Shown here in pieces: positions 1 to 8,382 of a stretch of DNA of 64,000 nt (position 1 is its first letter; every line of letters begins with the position of its first letter). Under the pieces are notes generated by a model. That model worked only from the letters and a program-made list of their open reading frames with translations. It was not told the DNA's origin and made no database searches. The translations under genes were made by a program, and so were the position numbers. The stretch is taken from positions 2,976,001 to 3,040,000 of the forward strand of contig NZ_CP095073.1 of the NCBI RefSeq assembly GCF_022919095.1, in the 5' to 3' direction. The stretch comes from Halobacillus salinarum (GTDB lineage: Bacteria > Bacillota > Bacilli > Bacillales > Halobacillaceae).

Positions 1-105
1 TGAAACTATTGCCTTTTGTTTATCAGGACGATACAAGCCACTTAAAAGACATATGTGTTAAAAATTTCACGAATAAATAATAGATCGCATTGAAAGGAAG
101 TTCCG

Positions 106-1224
106 ATGAATACGAAAGAAAAGCTTCAAAAAATTTCTCCTTCCTATGATCCATGGGAAGCTTATATGGATGTTGAAAAATTCGGAAACATGACGCTTTC
201 AAATATTGAATTCACTACTACTACCCTTTGTAATATGCGTTGTGAGCACTGTGCAGTTGGATACACTTTACAATCTAAAGATCCGGAGGCACTCCCGATG
301 GATTTGATTTTAAAGCGTCTCGATGAAATCCCTCATTTGCGGACATTGAGTATAACAGGCGGGGAACCAATGATGTCTAAGAAATCTGTGCAGAATTATG
401 TTCTTCCACTATTGAAATATGCGCACCACCGTGGTGTACGAACACAGATTAATTCGAACCTTACATTACCCTACAACCGATACACGGAAATCATCCCTTA
501 TTTAGATGTTTTACATATTTCACATAACTGGGGAACTGTGGAAGAATTTGTCCACACTGGTTTTGCACGTATGGAGAAGAAACCTACAGAAGACAGCAGG
601 AGAATGTTTTTTGATAAAATGGTAGAAAATTCACAGCGGCTTTCCGAGGAAGGTGTAATGGTATCTGCAGAAACAATGCTTAACAAACGGACATTCCCTT
701 ACCTGGAGAAGATTCACGATCACGTGAAGGAAATGAAATGTGCCCGGCACGAAATTCACCCAATGTATCCTGTCGATTTTGCAAGCAGTTTAGAGACGTT
801 ACGTTTGGAAGAGATGCGGGAAGGAATCACACGTCTGCTCGATCACAAACATGAAGATTTGTGGATGCTTTTTGGCACACTTCCTTTCTACCCATGCAGT
901 TCGTCTGAATCCGATTTGCAAATGCTCCGCCGTCTTTATCATTCAGATAATGTCACCGTACGTAATGATCCAGACGGCCGTTCAAGACTAAACGTTAACA
1001 TTTTCACTGGAGATATCATCGTCACGGATTTTGCAGACGAACCTTCACTGGGAAATATTCAAACCACTGGTCTTCCTGAGGCCTATGAAAAATGGATGGA
1101 TACAAAGACGGCGAAAAGTCTTAACTGCCATTGTCCTGCAGTACAATGTCTCGGGCCAAATATCCTCGTGAAAAATACGTATTACCCAGAGGTTAACTTT
1201 AAAGAAAGATCAAGCCGGCTTTAA
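106..1224 (+). CDS. yfkAB: YfkAB-type radical SAM protein
   Basis: A 372-residue radical SAM protein. The CxxxCxxC cluster motif CNMRCEHC lies at residues 42-49 and would bind the 4Fe-4S cluster that cleaves S-adenosylmethionine. A SITGGEP stretch typical of the fold follows, and a Cys-rich tail (CHCPAVQC) near residues 345-352 probably carries more metal ligands. Length and overall sequence fit the YfkAB family of Bacillaceae, whose substrate is not known. The start follows a GAAAGGAAG ribosome site. It is transcribed in the same direction as the next gene and may be linked to it. Confidence 0.85.
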   Translation: MNTKEKLQKISPSYDPWEAYMDVEKFGNMTLSNIEFTTTTLCNMRCEHCAVGYTLQSKDPEALPMDLILKRLDEIPHLRTLSITGGEPMMSKKSVQNYVLPLLKYAHHRGVRTQINSNLTLPYNRYTEIIPYLDVLHISHNWGTVEEFVHTGFARMEKKPTEDSRRMFFDKMVENSQRLSEEGVMVSAETMLNKRTFPYLEKIHDHVKEMKCARHEIHPMYPVDFASSLETLRLEEMREGITRLLDHKHEDLWMLFGTLPFYPCSSSESDLQMLRRLYHSDNVTVRNDPDGRSRLNVNIFTGDIIVTDFADEPSLGNIQTTGLPEAYEKWMDTKTAKSLNCHCPAVQCLGPNILVKNTYYPEVNFKERSSRL

Positions 1225-1292
1225 GGTTTTGGAATGGGTAAGTCGGAAACTAGTACTAAGGCAGGCACATACATCTTGAAAGGAGTAAACGA

Positions 1293-1862
1293 ATGCCAAT
1301 CATTGAGCAGGACGACACAATTATTAATTATCAACTCTCCAGAAGAACCAACATTAATTTTACAAAGATTTATGTAGATGATTTAAACGGCGTTCACGTA
1401 ACAGCTGCTGCAAATAAGGATCAAGTTAAGGTAGAAGCCTTCTTACGAAAAAAAGCTTCCTGGATCCAGGAGAAGTGGAGGGAGACTCATCCTGATCTCT
1501 ATGAGATTGACACGATAACGGAGGATGAGAACAGAAAAATTGCCTATTTAGGCCGTCATTACCAGTTGGTAAAGAAAGAAAATGCTCTTGAGCTGAGCTT
1601 TCAGTTTCAGAAAGGAAAGTTTCTCTTCCTGTATCCGAAAACTATGAGCAGGGATGAGCGGACTTATGAATTAAAAAGGCTTCTCCACAAGTGGCTGTTC
1701 GAAAAAGCTGAAGAAAAGCTTCCGGCGGAGGTTGAACAGGATCAAACACGTTTAGGTAAAAAAGAAGAAGACAGTATTCATCTCAATTGGAGAGTCGTTC
1801 AAAGAAATAAATCTTCGATCGCTTCAATTATTGAAGACTTAAAGAAAGAAAAAGTTTGTTAA
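1293..1862 (+). CDS. YgjP/DUF45-like protein lacking the metalloprotease motif
   Basis: A 189-residue protein whose N-terminal part resembles YgjP-like (DUF45) proteins: a short beta-rich segment, then a VEAFLRKKASWIQEKW stretch that matches the family's 'fixed K..WI..K' region. Full family members run to about 230 residues and end with a zinc-binding HExxH helix. Here the protein stops after an LNWRVVQ stretch and no HExxH is present in any frame downstream. It is therefore either a non-catalytic relative or a truncated form. A GAAAGGAG site precedes the ATG and a terminator follows. Confidence 0.55.
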   Translation: MPIIEQDDTIINYQLSRRTNINFTKIYVDDLNGVHVTAAANKDQVKVEAFLRKKASWIQEKWRETHPDLYEIDTITEDENRKIAYLGRHYQLVKKENALELSFQFQKGKFLFLYPKTMSRDERTYELKRLLHKWLFEKAEEKLPAEVEQDQTRLGKKEEDSIHLNWRVVQRNKSSIASIIEDLKKEKVC

Positions 1863-1904
1863 TGAGATCAACGAGTTCCTAATAAAATCGACTGACTAAT
1901 TTTG

Positions 1905-1937
1905 AGAGAGTGGGCATCCAGCCTTTACTCTCTTTTT
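1905..1937 (+). terminator. Terminator of the yfkAB/YgjP-like unit
   Basis: A 7 bp stem (AGAGAGT/ACTCTCT) is followed by a run of T. Confidence 0.6.
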
Positions 1938-1943
1938 ATTCAT

Positions 1944-1976
1944 AAAAAAGACTGTCAAGCCAATGCTGACAGTCTT
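1944..1976 (-). terminator. mntH terminator
   Basis: A perfect 10 bp stem (AAGACTGTCA/TGACAGTCTT), followed on the minus strand by TTTTTT, lies just after the mntH stop codon. Confidence 0.85.
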
Positions 1977-1986
1977 CCTATTACGA

Positions 1987-3294
1987 TCATCCGAAAAATG
2001 TTTGATAAAGTAAGAATAGATTTAAAATAATGATCAAGATGGCAATTAACCAGGAGATTACCGTCGTCCCCTTTCGATTGACTAACTGCCCCATTAATTT
2101 TTTCCTGCTTGTAAACATAATCAAGGGAATCAGGGCAAAAGCAATGCCAAAGGAAAGAATCACCTGACTCATTACGAGAGCATAGGTGGGGTTCACTCCT
2201 GAAATAATAATTGCTAGTGGAGGCAGCATCGTAATGAACCTCCGTAAATAAATAGGAATCCTTCTTCTTATATACCCTTGCATGATCACATCACCAGACA
2301 TCGTCCCCACCGAAGAACTGGATAAGCCCGCTGATAATAGACCTACGCCAAAAAGAATGGCTGCCCCTGGGCTTAATAGGACCTCGAAATTGTGAAAGGC
2401 CACATCTAAATCAGCAATTACGATCCCATTCGTATTAAACAGTGCACTGGCAACTACCAGCATGCTTGCGTTAATCAAGCCTGCAATAATCATAGCAATA
2501 AGAATGTCCACAAACTCAAACTTAAAGATTTTCACCTTTTCCTGTTCTGTTTCTCCGACGATTCTTCTCTGTGTTAGTGCCGAATGCAAGTAGATCGCGT
2601 GAGGCATAACAGTCGCCCCCAAAATCCCTGCCGCTAAAAGGACACTGCTTACTCCGTCGAACTTAGGAACAAACAGTCCTTTCATTAAAGGAGCTGCTTC
2701 TGGCTGTGAAAAAAACACTTGAACTCCGAAGGCGATCACTACAATAAATACCATTCCGGTAATCACTGCTTCCAAAGGACGGACACCTTTACGCTGTAAT
2801 TCCAATATTAAGAAAGAAGCAGCAGCAGTAATCAGTGCTGACGGGAGCATAGGAATTCCAAAAATTAAATATAAACCTAATGCAGCACCGATAAATTCTG
2901 CTAAATCTGTGGCCATAACAATTAATTCTCCCTGAATCCACAAACCGATGGACGCCCATTTAGGAAAATGGTCCCTTGCTACTTCAGGAAGATTCTGTCC
3001 AGTTGCAATTCCAAGCTTTGCCGACAGTGATTGAATGAGTATGGCCATTAGATTCGAGGCAAAAATGACCCAGAGCAGCATATAGCCAAATTTGGATCCT
3101 GCTTGAATATTTGTCGCAAAGTTTCCCGGATCTATATAGGCCACCGCTGCTATAAATGCAGGGCCAAGGAATGGAAGCAATCGTTTAAGACCTTTTTTCT
3201 TTCCTAAGGCTTGTTCAAAACTCTTCGAATGAAGGGTTTTTTCATTACCTAATAGTTCGTTTCCCGTCTGAGTAGTTGTCATTGATTTATCCAC
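1987..3294 (-). CDS. mntH: Manganese transporter MntH (Nramp family)
   Basis: A proton-coupled Mn2+/divalent metal importer in the cytoplasmic membrane. The Nramp signature DPGNFATN and the MPHAIYLHSAL motif are both present, with about 11 hydrophobic segments. Sequence follows Bacillus MntH closely throughout. The open frame extends upstream to 3390, but that extension runs through a clear sigma-A promoter. The start was therefore placed at GTG 3294, six bases after an AGGGGGG ribosome site, giving 435 residues. It is a single gene with its own promoter and terminator and is probably repressed by MntR. Confidence 0.92.
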   Translation of the reverse strand: MDKSMTTTQTGNELLGNEKTLHSKSFEQALGKKKGLKRLLPFLGPAFIAAVAYIDPGNFATNIQAGSKFGYMLLWVIFASNLMAILIQSLSAKLGIATGQNLPEVARDHFPKWASIGLWIQGELIVMATDLAEFIGAALGLYLIFGIPMLPSALITAAASFLILELQRKGVRPLEAVITGMVFIVVIAFGVQVFFSQPEAAPLMKGLFVPKFDGVSSVLLAAGILGATVMPHAIYLHSALTQRRIVGETEQEKVKIFKFEFVDILIAMIIAGLINASMLVVASALFNTNGIVIADLDVAFHNFEVLLSPGAAILFGVGLLSAGLSSSSVGTMSGDVIMQGYIRRRIPIYLRRFITMLPPLAIIISGVNPTYALVMSQVILSFGIAFALIPLIMFTSRKKLMGQLVNRKGTTVISWLIAILIIILNLFLLYQTFFG

Positions 3295-3328
3295 GAATAA
3301 CCCCCCTGCATTTTCCTCTTGTCGAAAT

Positions 3329-3346
3329 TTTTGCCCTAGAGAAAAA
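3329..3346 (-). promoter_or_regulatory. Candidate MntR operator
   Basis: TTTTGCCCTAGAGAAAAA resembles the Bacillus MntR box (TTTGCCTTAAGGAAAC type). It sits just downstream of the mntH -10 element, where bound repressor would block initiation. The match is by eye and imperfect. Confidence 0.5.
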
Positions 3347-3361
3347 TACATTACTGTGCCC

Positions 3362-3390
3362 AATGTAGGACAATTTTTTACAAACGTCAA
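3362..3390 (-). promoter_or_regulatory. mntH sigma-A promoter
   Basis: On the minus strand, -35 TTGACG and -10 TACATT are separated by 17 bp. The start of transcription would fall near 3355, upstream of the GTG start at 3294. Confidence 0.7.
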
Positions 3391-3489
3391 CTTTTATGAT
3401 TGATCATTGTTAAGCGATGTGAGCTTAGTTCTTTAACCTACATGAATTAGTTAATAACTCCTCTTTTTCATTTCCTGAATCAATATTAT

Positions 3490-3518
3490 TTGAGGCCTTA
3501 AATTCTCTCCTTTATACT
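3490..3518 (+). promoter_or_regulatory. Sigma-A promoter of the P450 gene
   Basis: -35 TTGAGG and -10 TATACT with a 17 bp spacer, about 40 bp before the P450 start codon. Confidence 0.65.
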
Positions 3519-3560
3519 ATTGTTAATATCTGTCACTTACATACAGAGGAGGATGCATTT

Positions 3561-4766
3561 ATGTCTCAAGAAGTCCAAGAATCGAATTTTAAAGTTGGTG
3601 CTTACCCATTTTTTAAAGACCTCCGTAAAACTGAACCTGTCTATCCTTTATCTAAGGAAGACGGAAATACGACTTGGATTGTTACCCAGTATGAAGATGT
3701 TCTGTCCCTGTTGAAAAAACCGAGCTTTATTAAAGATCAGTCCAAGTTATTCTCCCAGCAGGAGGAAGATGAAACCCCGCTGGAAGTGAAAGTGTTTCAA
3801 AATATGATGCTTGACGTTGATCCGCCAGACCATCGAAGACTAAGGAAACTTGTGCAGCCTCATTTTAATCCGAAAACCATCCGCAAGTTAGAACCACGAA
3901 TCCTCGATATTGCAGATGATTTAATTAATGAAATGAGAAAAAAAGATGGCCCGGTGGATTTAATTGATGATTTTGCCTTTCCTCTGCCTATCATTGTCAT
4001 TAGTGAATTACTTGGAGTTCCTGTTGAGGATAGAGATAAGTTCAGGCAATGGTCAAATACGATTGTTTCCGCCGCTGACAATACACAGGAGGATTTCGCA
4101 GCAGATATCAACGATTTCATTCATTATTTAGACATATTATTTGAAGAGAGACAAGCCGATCCGAGAGAGGACCTTATCTCTAAATTATTACAAACTCGAG
4201 AAGAAGGTGATTTGTTAAGTAATGACGAGCTTTATTCCATGATCGTACTTTTAATTATCGCCGGTCATGAAACGACAGTTAATCTTATTGGCAACGGAAT
4301 GCTTGCTTTGTTTGAACATCCGGAGGAACTGGATAAATTAATTAATGACTTATCACTGACAGAAACGGCTGTTGAAGAATGCCTTCGTTACTACAGCCCC
4401 GTTGACTTCTCTACGGCCCGCTGGGCGGAAGAAGAGTTAACTTTACGGGGCCGAACTATTAAACGCGGCGACCTTGTCTTAGCCTCTCTTTCATCGGCGA
4501 ATCGAGACGAGAAGAAATTTGATAATCCTGATGAATTTGATATTACGAGAAAGCCTAATTCTCACATTGCCTTTGGTTATGGTATTCATTTTTGCCTGGG
4601 AGCTCCGCTCGCTCGTCTGGAAGGTAAGATTGCTTTCCAAAAACTGCTTACCGCTTTTCCCCATATTAAATTAGCTGAAAAGCGGCCTGAATGGAGAAAT
4701 ATGTTCCTGTTAAGAGGACTGAAACAACTCTTAATCAAACTTAACACCGAAAGTGTTACTAACTAA
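3561..4766 (+). CDS. Cytochrome P450 (CYP107/CYP109-like)
   Basis: A 401-residue soluble bacterial P450 that would hydroxylate a small hydrophobic substrate with electrons from separate redox partners. The heme-ligand loop FGYGIHFCLG carries the thiolate Cys at residue 345. The I-helix oxygen-activating motif IIAGHETTV and the helix K ExxR (EECLRY) are intact. It starts after a GAGGAGG site. No ferredoxin or reductase gene is adjacent, and the divergent neighbour is mntH. The substrate cannot be inferred. It resembles B. subtilis YjiB/PksS-type enzymes in general layout. Confidence 0.9.
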   Translation: MSQEVQESNFKVGAYPFFKDLRKTEPVYPLSKEDGNTTWIVTQYEDVLSLLKKPSFIKDQSKLFSQQEEDETPLEVKVFQNMMLDVDPPDHRRLRKLVQPHFNPKTIRKLEPRILDIADDLINEMRKKDGPVDLIDDFAFPLPIIVISELLGVPVEDRDKFRQWSNTIVSAADNTQEDFAADINDFIHYLDILFEERQADPREDLISKLLQTREEGDLLSNDELYSMIVLLIIAGHETTVNLIGNGMLALFEHPEELDKLINDLSLTETAVEECLRYYSPVDFSTARWAEEELTLRGRTIKRGDLVLASLSSANRDEKKFDNPDEFDITRKPNSHIAFGYGIHFCLGAPLARLEGKIAFQKLLTAFPHIKLAEKRPEWRNMFLLRGLKQLLIKLNTESVTN

Positions 4767-4969
4767 CTCAATTGCTAAGGTTAAGGTACAGAATTAAACA
4801 AATGTCCATTATGAGACAAAGATGAATAAATGGCTTTGACTATGTCCTCCACCTCCCTGAAAATAGTGACTCCTGTACATAAGGCTGTCTGTAACTATTA
4901 AAAGTGGGATCTGTTAATCAAGCAGACTAGCTATTTTCAAATTAATTTACTAAAATCGCAGAATTTTTT
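4767..4969. other. Intergenic stretch without a gene
   Basis: No open frame with a ribosome site and no convincing terminator was seen between the P450 gene and the glnA promoter. Confidence 0.5.
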
Positions 4970-4998
4970 TGAGTTTTACCTACATTGTGTGTTAGAAT
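4970..4998 (+). promoter_or_regulatory. glnA sigma-A promoter
   Basis: -35 TTGAGT and -10 TAGAAT with a 17 bp spacer. The -10 element lies inside the GlnR/TnrA box. Confidence 0.75.
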
Positions 4999-5006
4999 TC
5001 CTAACA
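4990..5006 (+). promoter_or_regulatory. GlnR/TnrA box
   Basis: TGTTAGAATTCCTAACA is a perfect match to the known TGTNAN7TNACA consensus and is fully palindromic. It covers the -10 element of the glnA promoter, so binding should repress. Confidence 0.85.
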
Positions 5007-5081
5007 TAAGGGAAGAACAGATTCCCGATCCACATACTTGTTGGGTAAATTACTAAAAAAAGGAAAAGGTGAGGTAACTTA

Positions 5082-6392
5082 ATGGGCTATTCGAAGGAGC
5101 AAATCAAACAAGAGGTTCAAGAAAGAAATGTAGAATTCATTTTACTAGAATTCACAGATATGCTTGGGGACACAAAAAACGTGGAACTACCTATCGATGA
5201 ATTAGATATGGTACTCAATAACGAAGCAATGTTTGACAGCTCTTCTATATCAGGATTCACAGCCATTCAGGAAAGTGACATGTATTTAGTACCAGACTTG
5301 GATACATTTTTAGTCCTTCCTGCAATTGTAGATGAAGATCAAGCAGCTCGCTTTATTTGTGATATTTATAAACCGGACGGAACTCCTTTTGAAGGGGACC
5401 CTCGTTATATATTGAAAAGAGCGATGCAAGAAGCTTCTGATATGGGTTACACTGTAAACGTTGGTCCAGAACCAGAATTTTTCTTGTTTAAGTTAAATGC
5501 AGACGGCTATCCTGCGCGGCAAATGAACGACCACGGGGGATATTTTGATTCTTCTCCAATGGATAAAGGAGATAAAGTGCGCCGGGATATCGTTCGCACC
5601 CTGAAGAAGTACGGCTTTGAAATGGAAGCTTCACACCACGAAGTTGCCAAAGGGCAGCATGAAATTAATTTCCGTTTTGACAATATGTTAAAAACCGCTG
5701 ATAACATTCAAACGTTTAAAAACGTCGTTAAAGACATTGCAACTAATCATGAGTATCATGCCACTTTTATGCCAAAACCATTTTCCGGAGAGAACGGTTC
5801 TGGAATGCACTGCCACTTATCTCTTTTTAAAGACGGAGACAGCGCCTTTTATGATGAAGATGCAGAAGATGGCGTATCGATAACCATGAAGCAGTTCATC
5901 GCTGGAATTCTTCACCACGCTAGTGGTATTGCAGCTATTACTAACCCTAACGTTAATTCTTATAAGCGTCTTGTACCTGGTTATGAAGCACCAGTAAGTG
6001 TGGCATGGTCCCACTCAAACCGCAGCTGTATGGTCCGCGTACCAACCACCCGCGGGAAGGGAACACGCTTTGAGGTCCGCAATCCTGACCCAACCGCTAA
6101 CCCATACCTTACACTTGCTGTATTAATTCAGGCTGGACTTGAAGGTATCCGCAATGAACTCGATGCAGGGAAAGATGAAACTCGTAATTTATACGAGGTT
6201 ACCGATGACAGCGTACCTACCCTGCCAACGAACTTAAAAGAAGCAGTCAAAGCTTTGAAGAAGGATACCGTTCTTATGAATGCACTCGGTGATCATACTT
6301 CCCAGGCTTATATTGAACATAAAGAAGAAGAATGGACGCAATATTCTCTTCAAGTCAGCTCATGGGAAATCGACCAATATATGAATAAGTAA
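5082..6392 (+). CDS. glnA: Glutamine synthetase, type I
   Basis: Condenses glutamate and ammonia with ATP to glutamine in a dodecameric cytosolic enzyme. The 436-residue length suits the short (GSI-alpha type) form. Metal- and substrate-site motifs are visible: GPEPEFFLF, HHEVAKGQHEINF, FMPKPFSGENGSGMHCHLS, NRSCMVRVP and the RFEVRNPDPTANPY stretch. There is no room for the adenylylation loop of GSI-beta enzymes. The ATG follows GGTGAGG. The usual Bacillus partner glnR is not adjacent, so this is either a relocated glnA or a second paralogue. Control by nitrogen status is indicated by the perfect GlnR/TnrA box. Confidence 0.93.
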   Translation: MGYSKEQIKQEVQERNVEFILLEFTDMLGDTKNVELPIDELDMVLNNEAMFDSSSISGFTAIQESDMYLVPDLDTFLVLPAIVDEDQAARFICDIYKPDGTPFEGDPRYILKRAMQEASDMGYTVNVGPEPEFFLFKLNADGYPARQMNDHGGYFDSSPMDKGDKVRRDIVRTLKKYGFEMEASHHEVAKGQHEINFRFDNMLKTADNIQTFKNVVKDIATNHEYHATFMPKPFSGENGSGMHCHLSLFKDGDSAFYDEDAEDGVSITMKQFIAGILHHASGIAAITNPNVNSYKRLVPGYEAPVSVAWSHSNRSCMVRVPTTRGKGTRFEVRNPDPTANPYLTLAVLIQAGLEGIRNELDAGKDETRNLYEVTDDSVPTLPTNLKEAVKALKKDTVLMNALGDHTSQAYIEHKEEEWTQYSLQVSSWEIDQYMNK

Positions 6393-6402
6393 AAGTACTA
6401 AG

Positions 6403-6431
6403 AGAGCACCCTGTTCTATACAGGGTGCTCT
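6403..6431 (+). terminator. Hairpin after glnA
   Basis: An 11 bp stem (AGAGCACCCTG/CAGGGTGCTCT) with a 7-base loop lies just after the stop codon. The T-run is poor, so termination may be helped by the hairpins of the following repeat. Confidence 0.55.
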
Positions 6432-6432
6432 A

Positions 6433-6664
6433 AGCTTGTAGAGAAACTCCTTGTTATTCTACAAATTTTATTCTTACCGAAAAGAGCTATGACCCCTTCC
6501 CTTTCCGGGGACGAGCACCCGAGTTTCCTCTCGAAACCCACATTCGGCAATCTCGGTTCACTCGTTCCTCCGCAGGAGTGGAAGGGACCTCGCTCCTTGG
6601 TATGCTTTAAAGACAAAAAAAGACTCTCCTTCACCTAGTTCACCCAAGAGAGTCTTCTTTTCGG
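6433..6664 (+). repeat. Dispersed structured repeat, copy 1
   Basis: About 230 bp similar to 28485-28714 along its length. It has three parts. First is a 5' hairpin (TTGTAGA at 6436, TCTACAA at 6458). Second is a long imperfect inverted repeat from CCCTTCCCTTTCC near 6494 to GGAGTGGAAGGG near 6576. Third is a 3' hairpin AAGACTCTC/GAGAGTCTT at about 6620-6656. No credible protein is encoded. It resembles GC-rich palindromic intergenic repeats known from other Bacillaceae, but no family name can be given by eye. Confidence 0.75.
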
Positions 6665-6801
6665 TAAATCCTCTTCCCTTCGTTGAATATATGGTTTAAA
6701 TGAATCTCCTCTTTGCTCATTTCTTTATATTCAGCTACCCATACCTCGTTTACTTTCTAATCATATACTTGTAATAAAAGATTTGTTTGGAGGTCAATAA
6801 A

Positions 6802-7089
6802 GTGAACGACGAAAGCCGACGAGGTTTATTCCCGGGATTCTGTGTCTTTCCAGGATATAAGTATTGTGGACCTGGGTGCAGCGGTCCGGGAGAACCAGTC
6901 AATGCCGTAGATGCTGCCTGTAAAGAACATGATGAGTGTTACCGCCAATACGGCCCATCCTGTTATTGCGATCAGCAATTCTTAAGACAACTGGATTTGT
7001 TGCGCAATCCATACACGGAAGAAGGCAGGCATGCCCAAATCATTTATAGATATATGAGACTGCAATCGTTTTTTACTTGCGGTTTTTAA
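6802..7089 (+). CDS. Parvovirus VP1-like phospholipase A2 domain protein
   Basis: A 95-residue protein with a compact secreted-PLA2-like core. The Ca2+-binding loop YCGPG is at 21-25, followed by [18 protein letters not shown] with the catalytic His-Asp pair at 43-44. This order and spacing match the PLA2 domain of parvovirus VP1 and its bacterial relatives. Eight cysteines, including CGPGC, CYC and the C-terminal CGF, suggest disulfides or metal binding. No signal peptide is visible. The start is GTG 6802, seven bases after GGAGGT; a TTG at 6787 would overlap that site. It stands alone. A role on lipids is inferred from the motif only. Confidence 0.75.
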   Translation: MNDESRRGLFPGFCVFPGYKYCGPGCSGPGEPVNAVDAACKEHDECYRQYGPSCYCDQQFLRQLDLLRNPYTEEGRHAQIIYRYMRLQSFFTCGF

Positions 7090-7202
7090 ACCATATTTAT
7101 TAAGGAAGCTTCCCCTACAGCTTCTCCCTTCGCCTGCCTCTTCCCCTTCATTCTTCCCTCTTTTCCTTTTGGAAAGAAAGCAAAAAACAATACTCCACAA
7201 AA

Positions 7203-7231
7203 AAGAAAAAGCAGCACGGCTGGCTGCTGTT
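7203..7231 (-). terminator. Terminator of the protease operon
   Basis: AGCAGC/GCTGCT stem, followed on the minus strand by TTTTTCTTTTTT, immediately after the protease stop codon. Confidence 0.7.
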
Positions 7232-7237
7232 CTCTCG

Positions 7238-8371
7238 TTAGTTAAGTGCTTCCCCTTTACCTAAAAGAATTTTCATTTGATTATTTTCATTACCGACAGG
7301 ATACTTAACTTTATATTTTTTTGTATTGACTTCCCCTTGTTTCGTTTCCTCAGCCGTAATAAATGCAGTGACTTCGACATGGTCGTCTTTAGGGTCCGCA
7401 ATGATGTTATCAATACTCACGGACAATGTATTGTTATAACCAGCCCTGAATTCTTCATAACTCTTCGTACTCTGCCATTCACTTCCAATTAAGGAGTAGG
7501 CGGTGACAAAATCTCCCTGGTTTATACTCGTATAAAAGTATTGCACAAGATAAGTAGCTTCTTCTGCGGGGGAAGAGGCTTCCGGCTGATCCGATGTTCC
7601 TGAAGCCAGCTCAGGAAACTGCGGCAGTGATTTCATCGGAGTTTCTGACCAGTTTTTGACTAACGATAACACTTCCACAATGGGAATACTGAAACCAATA
7701 TTCTCTTTGCCTAATTTAGCTGAGTTTATACCGATGACTTCCCCTGTTTTTTCTTCAATAAGCGGCCCGCCACTGTTTCCTGGCGAAATTGGAGCAGAAA
7801 TCTGATAGACATTCTCATACTTGAACGGCTTCAAATTAAAGCTGCGGTTTAATCCACTGACCTCTCCGCTAGTGACTGTATTCTGTAAGCCTAAAGGGCT
7901 TCCAAGCGCCAATACTTGGTCGAGAAGTTCAGCCTTTTCCTCCGTTTGCAACGGAAGAGGATCCTTTCCCTTCAACCCTGGCACTCGAACAACAGCCACA
8001 TCTGTGTCAGGGCTGGTTCCAATGACATTTCCGGTTAGTTTCTTGGAATCTACTGTAATGACCGTCACTTTTTTATGATTGGCCACCACATGGGCATTCG
8101 TAATGATGTCACCTTTTTTGTTATACAGAAAACCAGAACCTATCGTTCCATCATCTAATTTGATCTGCACAACCTTCTTTTGGGACTGAAAAATAATATC
8201 CTTTGTTTTGGGAACCTTTTCCTCGCCCTTTCCGTCTTCCGTTGGTTCATCTAAAACCGCTTCGGCAGCCAGTTTATCTGGAACAGTGTGCATGAAATAT
8301 AAACTGCCTGCAACACCTGCCCCTAGAATGAAAATAGTCAGAACAAGGCTGACGATCCACGAACGGTTCAC
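7238..8371 (-). CDS. Membrane-anchored HtrA-like serine protease without PDZ
   Basis: A 377-residue trypsin-like (S1C) protease. An N-terminal membrane anchor at about residues 4-25 is followed by a linker and the protease domain with the triad His in NAHVV, Asp in DTDVAVV and Ser in PGNSGGP. The usual C-terminal PDZ domain is absent. Instead there is a roughly 110-residue C-terminal domain (from about 265) resembling an NTF2-like fold. The start is GTG 8371, seven bases after AGGAGG, 11 bp downstream of the preceding gene's stop, so the two form an operon. A role in extracytoplasmic protein quality control is inferred. Confidence 0.82.
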   Translation of the reverse strand: MNRSWIVSLVLTIFILGAGVAGSLYFMHTVPDKLAAEAVLDEPTEDGKGEEKVPKTKDIIFQSQKKVVQIKLDDGTIGSGFLYNKKGDIITNAHVVANHKKVTVITVDSKKLTGNVIGTSPDTDVAVVRVPGLKGKDPLPLQTEEKAELLDQVLALGSPLGLQNTVTSGEVSGLNRSFNLKPFKYENVYQISAPISPGNSGGPLIEEKTGEVIGINSAKLGKENIGFSIPIVEVLSLVKNWSETPMKSLPQFPELASGTSDQPEASSPAEEATYLVQYFYTSINQGDFVTAYSLIGSEWQSTKSYEEFRAGYNNTLSVSIDNIIADPKDDHVEVTAFITAEETKQGEVNTKKYKVKYPVGNENNQMKILLGKGEALN

Positions 8372-8382
8372 AGGACATCCTC

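Noticed and set aside
1-105. End of an upstream gene
   Set aside because: The first bases read TGA in one frame, but nothing shows which frame was coding, so no gene end was called.
3294-3390. Long 467-residue form of mntH
   Set aside because: The extra 32 codons cover a promoter with ideal 17 bp spacing, and no ribosome site precedes 3390.
6416-6634. 72-residue frame inside repeat copy 1
   Set aside because: It follows the repeat's hairpins and is not preserved in copy 2.
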